DNA of 64,000 bases from Clitopilus passeckerianus. Lineage: Eukaryota > Basidiomycota > Agaricomycetes > Agaricales > Entolomataceae. Position numbers and translations under genes: made by a program. The notes under the pieces were generated by a model that did not search any database, had not been told where the DNA came from, and saw only the letters and a program-made list of their open reading frames with translations. The stretch lies in contig CALYLX010000075.1 of the NCBI GenBank assembly GCA_944990035.1, positions 156,121 to 220,120 on the forward strand, read 5' to 3'. Shown here piece after piece: positions 1-12,800 of this stretch (within the stretch, counting starts at the first letter, position 1; every line of letters begins with the position of its first letter).

Positions 1-428
1 CCGATGGGCATCGTTCAAGTCATGCTACCTCACTGCGAGTATGTCGCGCTGCGGTTCGGACGATGAAAAAGAGGCCGGTCGTATGAAGGTTTGTCATTTT
101 CTCGAGGCTTGGTATATTTTTTGGGAACTGAAAGTAGCATGCAGATACCTCAGTATGCGGAAAATTGACGCCGGAGGAGCGAAGGTTGAGACACATGGGT
201 TTTTTTGGCCCTTGAATGAACACAAGGGCTTGACTATCAAATTCCCTCTTCCGGGCTTCCTCTCTGTACCGCTGCTTCGTCTGCCACCCTGACTTGTGGT
301 ATCTTCACCTTACGACACTTTTTTTGTGATGTGACTACCTTTGCCATACGAAATCTAATCTACCTTGCTCCATCTTGTTTGCCAATCAAGGCCTCAGTGG
401 GTTTGCTGATCAGCCTGGCGGACAGGGG

Positions 429-473
429 TCATATGACTGCTGGTTTGATTTCGCCACTGGCGCTCATCGATAA
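429..473 (+). promoter_or_regulatory. Upstream block shared by two NLR-like paralogues
   Basis: A TCATATGAC box (429-437) is followed by a 17-nt identical stretch, CTGGCGCTCATCGATAA (457-473). The same two elements, in the same order, lie upstream of the paralogue at 14928 (14823-14831 and 14846-14862). They sit about 75-100 bp before the inferred ATG at 532, so they are either a conserved promoter or simply the edge of the duplicated segment. The first 400 bases of the window hold nothing I can identify. Confidence 0.4.
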
Positions 474-531
474 CGCAAACCCTTGCCCTTGTAAAATCTA
501 TTAGATCCTACAAGCCAAACACCCCTCCACC

Positions 532-2806
532 ATGCTTCCATCCGTGAAGTCATTATTTAACCGACGACTTAAATCAAAACGAGACGGTAAAGCATCTGGT
601 CCCCACTCAGGTACCAAATTGTTCGATATATACAAAAGGCGCTGCTGACATCGGTTCAAGGTGTGACGGCAACCATTGAATCGGGCACAATCTCCGCAGG
701 CAACGATGTCCAAATGAACATCAGCCATGTTACGCATGTTTACAATGGGTCCCAAGGAACAGGTCCCTCTGATATTACATTGCAGTGAGTCACAAAGTGT
801 GATCCTGTAGCACATTTCTCGACGGAATTAGGCCGGCAACGACGGGTATTCCCAGCCTCCGTCCTCGTCGCCCAGTCCACATGCTTGAACGAGAAGAATA
901 CCGTGAATGCATTGTGAAAGCTCTCCTTGGTTCTCCAGACGCTCGAGTTGCGATTCTCGGAATGGGCGGAATTGGCAAGACGACACTCGCTGCGAGCGTC
1001 ATGTGGGATCCGCAAGTTCTCAAGACCTACGCCAAACTGTATTTCTTGTCGTTTGAGGGTCTCACTACGCCCGATCTCGTCTATAGCTCTCTCGCCAACA
1101 CATTTGAGATTCCCCAAGACGATAGGAAATCTCATGCCCGTGTCATGTCCTTTGTTATGCATCATCTAGGACAGATGCAGACACTTATCTGTATTGACAA
1201 TCTCGAGACCTTTTGGGAGGTTTCTGAGAACCGTGGCGCGGCCGATGAAATTCTAGGGCAACTATCTTCTTTGGATACTTTGGCCATCGTAGTCACGCTC
1301 CGAGGCTCTCAAGAGCCCGGAAATATTGACTGGATCCGAATCGGCCCATTGCAGCCCCTGACACAGGTAGCCTCGAATGACCTAGTTCACAAGATCATCC
1401 GAGGCGAGGCTAGAGATGCAGAGGAGGGGTACCTAGGAAATCTCCTCGAGGCAGTTGCAGGAATACCACTTGCTGTCACTCTTATCGGAACCCTTCTGCG
1501 GGATGAGTCCGAAACACCTAAATCACTTTGGAATCGATGGTGTAGAGAAAAAACATATGCCATTGGTACCGACGTGCAAGCCCGTCAATATCGTCTTGAT
1601 GTGTCCTTGCGACTGTCTGTGTTCGGCCCACGGATGAGTGACGGTTCGAGAGCGGTATTGACTGCCATTGCGCTCCTGCCTGCCGGAATGACATCCGAAG
1701 ATAATTGGTTGGAAGAATACCAAGCACTCCTCCCATCATCAATCCACCTACATGAATGCCTCAGGGCCATTCAAAATACCACACTATGTTCCCTGGATCG
1801 AAATTCAACATCCCCTCGATTTCAGCTCCTTTCGCCAATCAGACAGTTCTGCATGAAGAATTTACCGTTGGATGTTGAAGCTACTCGCAAATTAATTGAC
1901 CTCTTCACCAACCGGTTATATCAAAACGAGCGCTACGATTCGAGTACCGAATACGCCTGGTTCACCAATGAGCTCACCAACATCACCGCTATCCTCAACG
2001 TTGCACTTTCCCTCCCCTACATCACGGATTCTCTTGCGTATGCTTGCGCCACTTATACGGAATGGATGCACTATATCGGCTCTCCAACAACGGATATCAT
2101 TCGTAAAGCCACCGACGCACGGCCCGAGGGTTCCAAGGCCAAAGCAAGGTGTCTTCAGTCGCACGCTTACGTGCTGTCACGTCAGGCCCAGTATGAAGAA
2201 GCCATGAGCCTATTAATGGAGGCACTGACCATTCACAGGGAAGTCGGGGACCTGGTGGAGGAGGGTCGGGACTTGTTTGAGCTTGGAGAAATTTATACAG
2301 TGCTCAAACGGTTTGATGACGCCGAAGGAGCTCTCAATAACACTTTGAGGCTCTACAAAGAACAAGAAGACCGGATAGGCGAAGCAAACTGTTTGCGCGC
2401 CCTGGCCGGGCTGTATAACGATATGGACAAATTTTCCGAAGCCGAAAGTGCAGCGAAGCAAGCAATTGAAATTTATCGCTCAATAGATAATCCGCTGGGA
2501 GAAGTAAATGCCCTCAACACGCTGGGAACGGTGTATGCCAGTCAGGGGCATTTGGAGCTGGAAATAGAGACCTTTGGCGAAGCCAGGCAAATCGCCAGAG
2601 AGATCAAGTACACCTATGGTCAGGGAGCTGCAACGCGCTATCTTGGACTGGCTCATGAGGATGCGGGAAGCCGCAAAGAAGCTATTTCTTGTCTTCAAGA
2701 AGCCATTATGCTTTATGACAAGGCTTCATACCCCGCATATGCGCAGCATGCCAGAGATGAGCTCTCCTGGGTGCTCTCAAAGCTTGAGTCTGAGAACACA
2801 CCGTAA
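532..2806 (+). CDS. NB-ARC / TPR NLR-like protein (copy 1)
   Basis: STAND-class NTPase, likely an intracellular sensor. The main exon (832-2806) is clear. It carries the P-loop GMGGIGKTTLA, a Walker B/kinase-2 segment LICIDNLETFWE, an RNBS-B-like VVTLRGSQEP and a GLPL-like AVAGIPLAVTLIG. A winged-helix-like stretch with LLSPIRQFC follows, and the last ~230 residues form TPR-type helical repeats (EEAMSLLMEALTIHREVGD and several similar units). The N-terminus comes from an exon beginning ATG at 532 (donor after 586) and one ending at 784, with intron 785-831 (GTGAGT...TAG). The second exon encodes a TISAGNDVQMNISHVTHVYN segment. The first intron's acceptor does not keep frame in the way it does in the 14928 copy, so either the splicing differs or an indel damages the 5' end. 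The NB-ARC/TPR part is fully open. Closest relatives in the window are the 7024 and 14928 genes. Confidence 0.8.
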
Positions 2807-5800
2807 TAGCACACCAGGTATATACCATCTTCTTGCAACGGATCGTAATTACCGTTAATTATGGATCACACAGGTATAGCTCGTCCAAAAGCCAAGATGT
2901 ATATATTTTTGAAGTGTACCTTGTATAACGGATACCTTAGGGGTTACAGTTCATGCAGATATAATGGTACCAGCTCCTTCAAGGAACGAACCCTCGGCCT
3001 CATTATATACCGATTATACCGTACTACCCTAGACCATGTTCTGGCCAATTCTTTTTGCTTGTCTTGTCATCTCGGGAATTGAGACGGATGTTCGATTAAA
3101 GGATACTGTGATCCCACTCGCTGCTTTCAAAGACATAGTAACTCAGGAGTTGACGATCGGAGGCGAAGGGATGAACGATAATTGAATTAGAAGAAAACGA
3201 GGCTGTTAGGAGGCAGGGGGTGCCATGTACAGAATGGGTCTGGAAGGCATCTTGCCAGATAACCATATCGATTGTACGATTTATTTGCATTAGTACAGTA
3301 CTTTGAGATAAACGAGGTCCATATTCAGATAACACCAGCAGCATCACCCTCCCAGCATGCGTTCTCAACCGATGTATCCCAATGCCTCGCCATTTCTGTT
3401 CTGGACGAACTTGATCACGACCTCCAGCGAAACATTATCATCGGCAAGGTCTTGAGACTAGGCCCTGCTAGAAGGTGTGTCAATGTTTGCGGGAGCAGAT
3501 GGACGACCTGGCGAGGATAGTTTGTTAGCATGGGTGCATGGAGATGAGGAAACGAAGGGTAATATACATACATCGTTTTCGGGGTCTATGACGGTGTCTA
3601 TCTTCAAGCGTTGGTTGTAGGTGTTCCTGGTGCTGGGGCCGCACCTGGGTAGGACACCTTCATTCACTTTACGAATGATCTAGGCGGGAGTGACAGAAAT
3701 GTCCTAAGGTTCACCAGCAAGTGTAAAGGGATTCCGGGGTCGAGGAGCAGGGCCTGTCAGAATAGAGTTAGCATGTATCCATGAATATGTCGAACGGCAA
3801 AGGTACGTACACCTTGGGTAAGGTGAGGTCGGGACAGTCCTTCTTGATGGCTAACCACCCGATTTCTTCAGGGCGATAGCACAGGTGAGCCAGCTATTGG
3901 GAGGTGCATCTTCGTTTGCCGTACAACGCAGCCAGCGGGAGGGTAGTGGAACAACCTGTAGGCGACCGGTTAGTGGACGTTTAGTATGAGAGCTAAACGT
4001 AAAGGTTAACCTACCACTGAAAATATAGCTGTGTCGTATTGCTGGGGAATGTCACTAACGGTTGCTTCATGAATTCCTCAACGAGATGTACAGCAACGTG
4101 CACGACTTTACGATGCTGACCATCCGAGAATCGTATCGAACGGTGGTGGGGTGAATGGATCCAAACAGTATGCTGTCGAGACGAACATGAGTTTGAGCTT
4201 GAGGTTGCAAAAAAGAAACGACAACGAACCTGGTCGTGGTGCGTATTCACCCACAACTGCCCTATTTCTCCGCGCAGGTCTAGACGGAGCTGAGTCCTGA
4301 CGATCTAAAGCATGAGAGTGAGCGTTTGCAAGTAATGAAAGAGCAGTACCGGGATACTTACCGCCGTTCACTAGCGAGAGTATCCTGTAGCATAGAAGCG
4401 ACGGTTGGACAGACAAGAGCGGCTGTGGTCAGCAGTAAAGCTCAATATTATGCCAAGCATAGTGCCTTTGATGTGGGACCGAAAGATTGAGGCACTGGAT
4501 ACAGGACGCCGTATTGAAGGCGGATGGTAGGCTGCTGGGGAACAAAGAGATGAGAGCGAGCTTCAGTCGGGGGCCAGGGATAAGCTTACCTCGTTGCAAG
4601 CCCGCACACGCCCGGCGTTCGCTTCGTTGATGAGGTATTTGGGGTGCACATCTGCCGCCAAGGGGGACTTCCAGCATGGTCTCCGTCCGGTTGCCAGGTA
4701 GAATCCTTAATTGGCCAGAATATCATTAATACCGGGGAGACGCTCTGTGTTGAAGAGCTCATGCGACGAAGAATTCGTTGATGAGGATTAGAGCAAACGA
4801 GAGCGCCGTCGGTTGGTCGAGGAGGGTGAGGCGTCCAGGCCTGAGGGCCGAATGACAAGTCGGGCCGGTCGGTGTTCAGATAGCTCCAGTAGAGAGAGAA
4901 GTACCTCTATGCCTCCACATAGCATAGCAATAGCAAGTATCAGCTTCTGCTTAGGTGGCAAAACGAGGAGCACTAAAGACTGTCAGCTGGTTGGTGACAA
5001 CGGAGGCTGAGAGAGCGATGGGATGGGGGATGGCTTGTTTGTGCTTGATGTTTGCCCAAGACGATGCCAAGCAACGCGCTCCAGAAACACCAGCAACAGC
5101 CAAATTGAGTACGCGTTATTGTGCACTGGCCTGTGGAACAAACAATGGAATCAGCTCGAATCAAGCCGTCCATCCTTCTCCCCTGCCCAGGATATCTGCA
5201 AACACGAAATGTACCTGGATCTTCTTCCAACCTTCCTCCCACCAGCGCGAAGCTTTGTTGCTTCATTCTCGTGCCCGTATCGTCAGTATTCTCGGTGGCC
5301 GCGGAAAAGGAACATTCTCATGTTATGGAATTGAAGGATGATTGTCGTTTCAACTGCTTAGGCGTCAACTCAGACAGATCACTGATGCTTGCGCTTTTTT
5401 ATTTCAAGTGACGGTAGGGGCCTTACAGCGGTTGACTGCCCCCATTGCCTCTCTCTCTCACGGCGCCTGCTGTTTCAACGCTGGCATTCAGGTTGATGCT
5501 TGAACCTAAACATGGCGACGTTTGTGGATGCCGACGCTGTGGTTGTCCTTCGTAAGCATAATCTCCTCTAATTCACTCCGCACCGACACGACCCTATTCA
5601 CCCTTCATCTCGGATACCATTCTTCCCCCTTCCTAGCCATTTGCTGACTCGGCTACTTTCTCTCAGACCAAAGCTACCACCAAAAACGAAGTGAATATCG
5701 TCTTCTGGGCTGTCGACCCCGCCGCCATGTATACGCCGATTCTCGTATGGTCTGAACATAACGTTACCCTCCAATACTGAGGAAGGCACGCAAGATCTCG

Positions 5801-7023
5801 CTTTCTCATCCACTGAGGTTCGTCTTTTCCGCGGTTCCTTGCTAGAAACGTCTGTGACCAGAGGTTCGTTAGTTTGCCTGCGTCCTTTGGATTCTAACAT
5901 GCTCGTCTATCTCCTATACTGCACCTTCTGGCTTAACGAACTATTGTCGCAACACATCAGCTGGTGGGTAATGACGGCATAAGGGAGATGAAGCTGTGAG
6001 CAGGATTGTTGGCGAGGGGGATGCTCAGTTTATGTGAACGGTATGGCATCGTCTTAGTGTTTGATTTTTTCACCGAAACCCACGTTTTAGCTGATTTTAG
6101 CGTCCTCAGGCGCGGTTTCGGAACCTCATTGTACAGAAGCATGGCAGGAATCGAGTCCGTAGCGCCAAGGGAGAGCATTCACGTGGATATGAGGACCGGT
6201 TTCCGTAAGTTCTTCCCCTGGGCAGATGCCTACCCCGATGCTCCTGTATTCTACATCCATCCCTCCAAACTCACATCTATATTCAATAATTTCCTCCATT
6301 GCTAACTTCGTCTTTTTCTTCTTCTAGACCGAGGGCAAGGTGGCTACATGTGGTCCCATAATCCGACAACCGCAACTCGATATATGCTAATAGCTAGCCC
6401 ATCCGATACTGGTGCCTTCACAACGAGAGTAGTCAATGGCGTTGCTTTCTCGCGATTGATATTTTGAGAGGCTCGTAAGTTCATACGCTTCTGGCCCATC
6501 TGGTTTCGAAATAGCTGAGGCACAACGGCTTTGGCCAGCAGCCACGCCGGAGAAAAGTTTCCCGTGGCGGTACCCTAGGCTGTGACAGCTGACGGCACGA
6601 TCATGAGCAGCAAGTTCGCGCTTGTCGACCCCACCACGCTCGAAATGGATCAACCTTGAGATATCAATCCCCGTTGGAACTGTTGGATGCCAAGCCCGAG
6701 AAACATGACGCAGCGTGTTAGAGGAAGAATTTCAAGGGAATTGTGGAGTAAGCTTCTTCTATAAAATGATGTCAGATTGGCATTGAAGCGTTTCACCAAG
6801 GATTTCAGCAGATACAGATATCCATTCTGTGTAGAATTAATTGCCTTCAATAAGGAAAGTTGCCTGTACCGGTGATCTGACAGTCCGCATCAGTTCTCTA
6901 TAAATTCACCGACAGAGCGCCTATTTCTGGCCATGCGATGCAAGCACAGCATGCATGTTGTCGTTCTGATGGAACGAGACACGCGACCACGTTTCATCTC
7001 CTGTACGCTCTCCTTTATCCACC
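2807..7023. other. 4.2 kb region without an intact gene
   Basis: No reading frame of convincing length or composition is seen. The first ~250 bp resemble the 3' flanks of the other NLR-like copies (around 9841-10000 and 17210-17420), so the duplicated unit extends past the stop codon. A short broken minus-strand coding relic lies at 4448-4800 and is listed separately. The stretch around 5500-6350 holds splice-like signals (GTAAGT, TTCTAG) between short open segments, but I could not assemble a protein. Confidence 0.5.
4448..4800 (-). pseudogene. Unidentified minus-strand coding relic with an in-frame stop
   Basis: Reading leftward, a coding-like segment runs SSHELFNTERLPGINDILAN, then a TAA at 4709-4707. 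In the same frame it continues as GFYLATGRRPCWK and HPKYLINEANAGRVRACNE. A good donor (GAG|GTAAGC) ends that exon at 4590. An acceptor (CAGCAG|CC) opens an 84-nt exon at 4531 that stays in frame (PTIRLQYGVLYPVPQ) and stops at 4448. The composition looks like a real protein, but I do not recognise the family. The internal stop and the lack of a clear upstream part suggest a decayed gene fragment. Confidence 0.35.
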
Positions 7024-9840
7024 ATGTCCCTAAAGAAGATGGGCAACCCATTTCGCCAGCTAGTGTTAACCTCGACGATCCATGGATCTTCGTTGCCTCA
7101 GACGTCAGCTGTTGAAGGTACTCATCAACTTGGACCCGGAAATCCCTCTGCGCATCGTCCGATTGTGGAGGATGCCACCTCCCTAGCGCTCACGATAACT
7201 AGTATATTGAAGGATGTCGCGAAGACCACTGAGAGGCTTCCGTATGTCGAGGGAATTGCTGGAATGGTAAACCAGCTACTTCAAATCCGTCAGGTTCGCT
7301 CACTGTACCATTATATCGGCGACCTCACTCATTTCCCTTCATGTAGGAGCTCCAGGCACATTCGAAACGGTGTAAAGAAATCTTGGAGAAGGTCCTTCGA
7401 AGCGGAAAGGTGGTCGTTGAGCAATGCGCAATGTTGAAAGGCTATAGGGAAGAAAGCAGGCTTGAACCCTTCTTCGAATGGCTAGAGGCGTATCACGGGC
7501 ACGTATCCATTTTCATCTCGACTGCTAGCGATAATACTGAGGAACTCACGCAGCTTATTGAAAGAAGTCTATCGTGTCTTGCAAACGATGACAAAACGGA
7601 GCTTCCTCAATCGGCTCGTCAATCGGGGGCTGGATGAGCTTAATGAGCTTGACCGCAAGATTGAGAGCTTTGGGAGGAATGTCGATTCAGTGGGTTATGT
7701 TCTCTTCATGAGCCCCCAGGGTTGACTCAAATTCAAACAGATTGGGATCGCGCAAATATTGGCTATAGTGGCCCCACATGAGACCATTCAGAACGCCCCC
7801 GAGTACGGAAACCTCTGATCGTTGCCTTTGCTCACCTTGAGCTGACGCAACTCTAGGTGTAGAGCACCTTCGATCAGTCCTGCGTCCCTTCTTCCCCCGG
7901 GACCAATCCGGGTACTGGAGCGTGATGACGAAAGGGAGAAGATCGTTTCTACTCTTCTATCATCTTCGAATGCGAGAATTGTGATCCTCGGAATGGGCGG
8001 CATTGGGAAAACGACGCTAGCATGTAGCGCTATGCGAGATCCCAGAGTTATAGAAGCCTATCCCCGTCAACTATTCATATCATTCGAAGGTCTTTCCACC
8101 GCGGAGCTTGTCTATAATTTCCTCGCAAACACCTTCAATATTCCCACTGAGTCTCGAAAGTCGAATGCTCAGGTTCTCGAGCACGTTGGGCACATCTTGG
8201 GACACGAGAAGACAGTCATCTGCATTGACAATTTCGAGACATTTTGGGAGGTCCCAAAGAACCGCCGCGATGCAGATGATCTCCTCGGGCAGGTAGCCTT
8301 GATTTCAACGCTTGCCCTCATTGTCACAATTCGGGGTATTCAAGGCCCTGGAACTGTCGCTTGGACTCGAGTGGGCCCCTTGCCACCGTTAACACAGGCC
8401 GCGTCTAATGACCTTGTTCACGAAATCACGCAGGGCGAACTTGGAGACAGTGACTCAGATCCGCTACGGAACCTGCTGGCTGCTGTAGCTGGGGTCCCAC
8501 TTGCCGTCACCCTGGTAGGAAACCTGTTGCGAGATGGATCAGAAACCCCAAACTCGCTCTGGCACCGATGGAATCAGGAAAGCACACACGCGATTGGAAC
8601 GGATGTAGAGGATCGTCAATATCGGCTTGATGTATCGCTGCGGCTCTCCGTATTTGGCCCACGGATGAACGATGCCTCCAGAGCGGTATTGGCTGCAATT
8701 GCTCTCCTTCCTGGCGGCCTCTCTGCTGAAGAGAGCTGGTTGGATGGCTTTCAAAAGCTCCTCCCCCCCTCACTTCACCTACGTGATTGCCTTAGATCTG
8801 TCCAAAATACGGCCCTCTGTTCACTCGATAGACAGTCATCTCCCCCTCGATACCAGCTCCTTTCTCCGATAAGACAGTTCTGCATAAAGAAGCCATCCAT
8901 AGACGTCGAGGTTACTCACAAATTGATAGACCTCTACACCAACCGATTATACGAAAACGAGGAATACGATTCAAGCACTGAATACACCTGGTTCACCAAT
9001 GAGCTCTCCAACATCACCGCTATCCTCAACTCTGCACTTTCCCTCCCCTACGTCACCGACTCCCTTGCATATGCTTGCGACAATTACACCCGGTGGATGC
9101 GTTATCTTGGGTCTCCAACGGCGGATATCATTTGTAAAGCCACCAACGCACAGCCCGAGGGTTCCAAGGCGAAAGCAATCTGTCTTCAGTCGCACGCTTA
9201 CGTGCTGTCACGTCAGGATCAGGTTGAAGAAGCCGCGACCCTGTTACAGGAGGCATTATCCATTCACAGGGATGTTGGGGACCTCGAGGAGGAGGCTTGG
9301 GACTTGAGGGAGCTTGGGAATATTTATTCCCAGCTCGAACGGCTTGACGATGCGGAGGGAGCTCTCAATGATGCTTTGAAGCTCTACCAAGAACAGGAAC
9401 ACCAGACTGGCGAAGCAAACTGTTTACAATCCCTGGCCAAGGTCTATAACGACGTGGACAAATTGTCCCAAGCTGAAAGTTCTGCGAAGAAAGCACTTGA
9501 GCTATCTCGCTCGCTAGGTAATCGTCTGGGAGAGTTAAATGCACTTAACATACTGGGATGGGTATACAGGAGGCAGGGGAAGGTGGAGCTGGCAATAGAG
9601 ACCTTGGATGCTGCCAAGCAAAGCAGCACAGAGATCAATTACACGATTGGCCAGGCTGAAGCAATTCGCTTTCTTGGCTTGGCTCATGAGGATGCTGGAA
9701 GGCCCGATCAAGCTGCTTGTTGCCTTCGAGAAGCTATTGCGCTTTTTGAAAGGGGTTCATCTCCCGTCGATGTACAGCTGGCCAGAGACGACCTCTCCTA
9801 CGTGCTCTCAAAGCTAGAGCCTAAGGGTGGACTCTTATAA
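7024..9840 (+). CDS. NB-ARC / TPR NLR-like protein with helical N-terminal domain (copy 2)
   Basis: A complete five-exon model: 7024-7293, 7347-7489, 7554-7689, 7741-7802, 7857-9840. Phases agree throughout and give 864 residues. Residues ~30-170 (ILKDVAKTTERLPYVEGIAG onward, through LLKEVYRVLQTMTKRSFLNR) look like the alpha-helical bundle at the N-terminus of many agaricomycete STAND proteins. Such bundles have been compared to MLKL/HeLo-type four-helix domains; that assignment is inference. The NB-ARC has its P-loop GMGGIGKTTLA at ~249-259, kinase-2 TVICIDNFETFW at ~324 and AVAGVPLAVTLVG at ~414. TPR-like repeats fill ~650-864. The core is closely similar to the copies at 532 and 14928, but the N-terminus is of a different type, so the effector part has been exchanged. 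Probable role: cytosolic sensor in heterokaryon incompatibility or defence (inference). Confidence 0.85.
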
Positions 9841-12800
9841 CACATGTATGCACCATCTTCTTTGAACCGATAGTCACTGCTTTTACTTACAAGTCACGCA
9901 GAAATGCCGGACTTGACATGTACCTCGTATAACGGATGCCCTTGGGATTACAACTCGCATACATATTGTAGCACCAATTTCTTCGAAAAATGAACCTTCG
10001 AGCTCATTCTCCGGTGCTCTTTCGCAACTTCTGCATCACTCCCTCATTTGTTCTGCTTGTCGCACTTGCTTAGCCCGCTCTTTTCACCTTACCTTTCATA
10101 CGTCCCCGTCTTCGTGTAAAACCTGACATCTGTCAACACGACTTCACTAAGACATCGTTCTTGACAGCCTTTACCTTTGTGGATAATAAACTGACCCTCG
10201 GCGTCTTGACGCGCTCGTCTCAGTTATCCAAAGAAGCTGTGAAGGCGAGGGCGAGCCGGGAGGAATAATTAGGGCCCCTTATTGTACCGCCACAGCCCTG
10301 AGCTCGTATATACAGCTCCTCAAAGAAGAGTAGAAAGAGATTTAATTGGAGGACACTCGTCTACTTAGTCTTCGGGAAAAGGTGTTTGCAAGAGAGGGTT
10401 CCTGTGAACCTCAACTCGAGTGAAAGCTGGTAAAGAACGGAGAAAAGTCGATAATGTAACGTACGTGGAGCACAGAGAAAGACGAAAGTTCGAGATACTA
10501 AACCCGGTGATGCGAAGCGCGTGAAATGAAGCTAAAGGTGCGTGAAACAGAAAACTCTATCCACACAACACTAACACTCAAACCACACACAACACGGGTT
10601 CGATGGGGCTTATATGAACCAATAGACACCGTAGATACACTTAGCACGAGCGTAGTATAGCCGTGAAATGTAGGAGGTAGTTCAAAATCGAAGATGTTGA
10701 ATGCAAAACAAATAAACTCGCGCGCACGCAAGTGAAATCCTTCAATATAACTCAAATGACCTTAGAACTCGCAGTTTCTTTGGTAGAAGCGCTCGCAAAT
10801 AGGAATCTAAAGCAGTCACAACACAGGTAATGCTCGAATTCGGTCTCTCGATTACTTGGGGGATTTTCCCGCTCATGCTACAGTACTTATACAAAATGAT
10901 TGCGTCTACAATAGGAAATAAATAGAATATTCTGGAAGTCGGCAGGTGGGTTCTTTCATGTGAATGCTCCGGTAAAACATCCATCATGAGTATGAAAACC
11001 TGTTGTGAGGCCCAATACTTGAGAAATGGAGAGAAACCTTGGAGATTGATGGACTGGTGCCTATCGAGACGAGGATCCTGATTGGTTGGAGACATAGCAT
11101 GACTCAGAGAAACTAAGAATAGCTTTTCCTTGGCATCTAAGCCGGTAAAATCGCAAGTTCACGTGTATTTATGGCGCAATACACATTTCGAGGGGGTTTC
11201 CAGATGATCTTCCCTCTATACCGGGCCGGCAAGGTGAAGTACCATCATTTCTTGTCTCCGATAAATCCGTTGCCCATATGGAATCGCAGGCAATCAATGC
11301 CGAAGCTTCTCCGGATGAATCGGACCTTAACACCGCGCACCAGGAATTCGTCTCCTTGTTTTGTCAAGCTTTGAGAGTTTCTCGTGTTGATCCTGGACAG
11401 TTCGGAGCTCACTTCCAGGCTTCGTAGGTCCAATAGCATTCATTAGGTAGAGATGTAATACACGTAAAATACACAAAATGCGCAAATTTAGATGTATTAA
11501 CGGCAGGGCCGTGTCACCGGCCTCAAATACGGATACCGGCTCACCTTGAAAGCATGCAAGAGCAAGGAGACACATGTGTCTATTCACGTAAGTTACCCAT
11601 TTCGAGATTTGAGATTTTGGATTCGGGCTGGTCCAGCGGTCTAACTCACGAATTGGCAGGCTTTCCCTAGGCGTGCTTCAACTTGACCTGGACCTGTGGT
11701 AACTTCGCCACGCTAAGTCGATGACACACGGACATATATATTTTCTGAAGCCTGGAAACGGGCTTGAAAGCTGAGCGAACTCGTGGGGTTCGATGAACGG
11801 GCGTACTTACTTAAGTTTGCGGGAGGTTGACTTGGGCTTGATCAACGTCCAACCATCCGCTCGGATTCGTTCGTGACGCGGCAGATCCAAGATGTTGGCG
11901 TGGCCCAATTCGGCTAGCTACCACATATGGAGCCGACGGTGCGGGCATGGTCGTGAAGATCAGACTCATTGGTAGTGCTTTGTGTACTCTTGAATGATTG
12001 TTGCTTCGTACAGTCAGGTATGTCTTGGAGACTCTTCACACATATGTTCAAGCCTTATCATGATCGCGTGGGTGAATTGATGTGAGAGAAGGAGGCGGCG
12101 AATTACTGGATTGGTCCACGCGTTGTTGTACATCGGCATTTGGAACAAACAAAGCACACAGATGCGTGCCTGAATCGGTTGTGTCGTTCATTTCTCCTTC
12201 ACCAAGCCTCTTGCAGTTGTCACTTCCATCTTGCCATAACCTTGATTGCCGCAAGAGCAGGACACTCGCCATATGTCATATGGACGAAGGTATGTCTGTT
12301 TTACGCAGAATCATTTCGGGCAAGCTGCTGACACGGGTCATTTTGCCTTAGCCAATATACGATGCATCTGACGTCAACATCGACATCCACGGTCTTTAGA
12401 TTTGAGCCCGAGGTGGTCAGAGGAATTAGTTAGTGTCCCTCCCATCCTCCACCGTCCTGCCTTGCTGCCCCTATTCTCGCGGTTTTCTGTCTCTTCGCCG
12501 AGAACTACCTACTGACGTGCCTCGTACCCTTCCACTAGATCAACCATATCATCCACTCTTCTATATCGAGCTCAACTACACCAGCTGTCGTCGCGGCACG
12601 CCAGCCGTAGCTGACGATGATGTACGAAGACGAGGTGGTGAGTAGGATACCACTTGGATTTCAATTCCTTCGCTATAGTTCACAACCCCATACGTTACGC
12701 CGTTCTCTTACCTCTTTTCCCTTGCATTCTCTATGCCCTCCTTCCGTTCTTCTTTACACCGTTACTCTCGCTGCCCCATCTATATCATCCCTCTTATCGT

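Noticed and set aside
740..1165. Minus-strand ORFs opposite the NB-ARC exon (also 15173-15559 and 1916-2164)
   Set aside because: They recur opposite each NLR copy because the coding strand is conserved; they show no domain of their own.
10498..11095. Minus-strand ORFs of 85 and 117 codons
   Set aside because: No motif, no exon context and AT-biased composition typical of chance frames.
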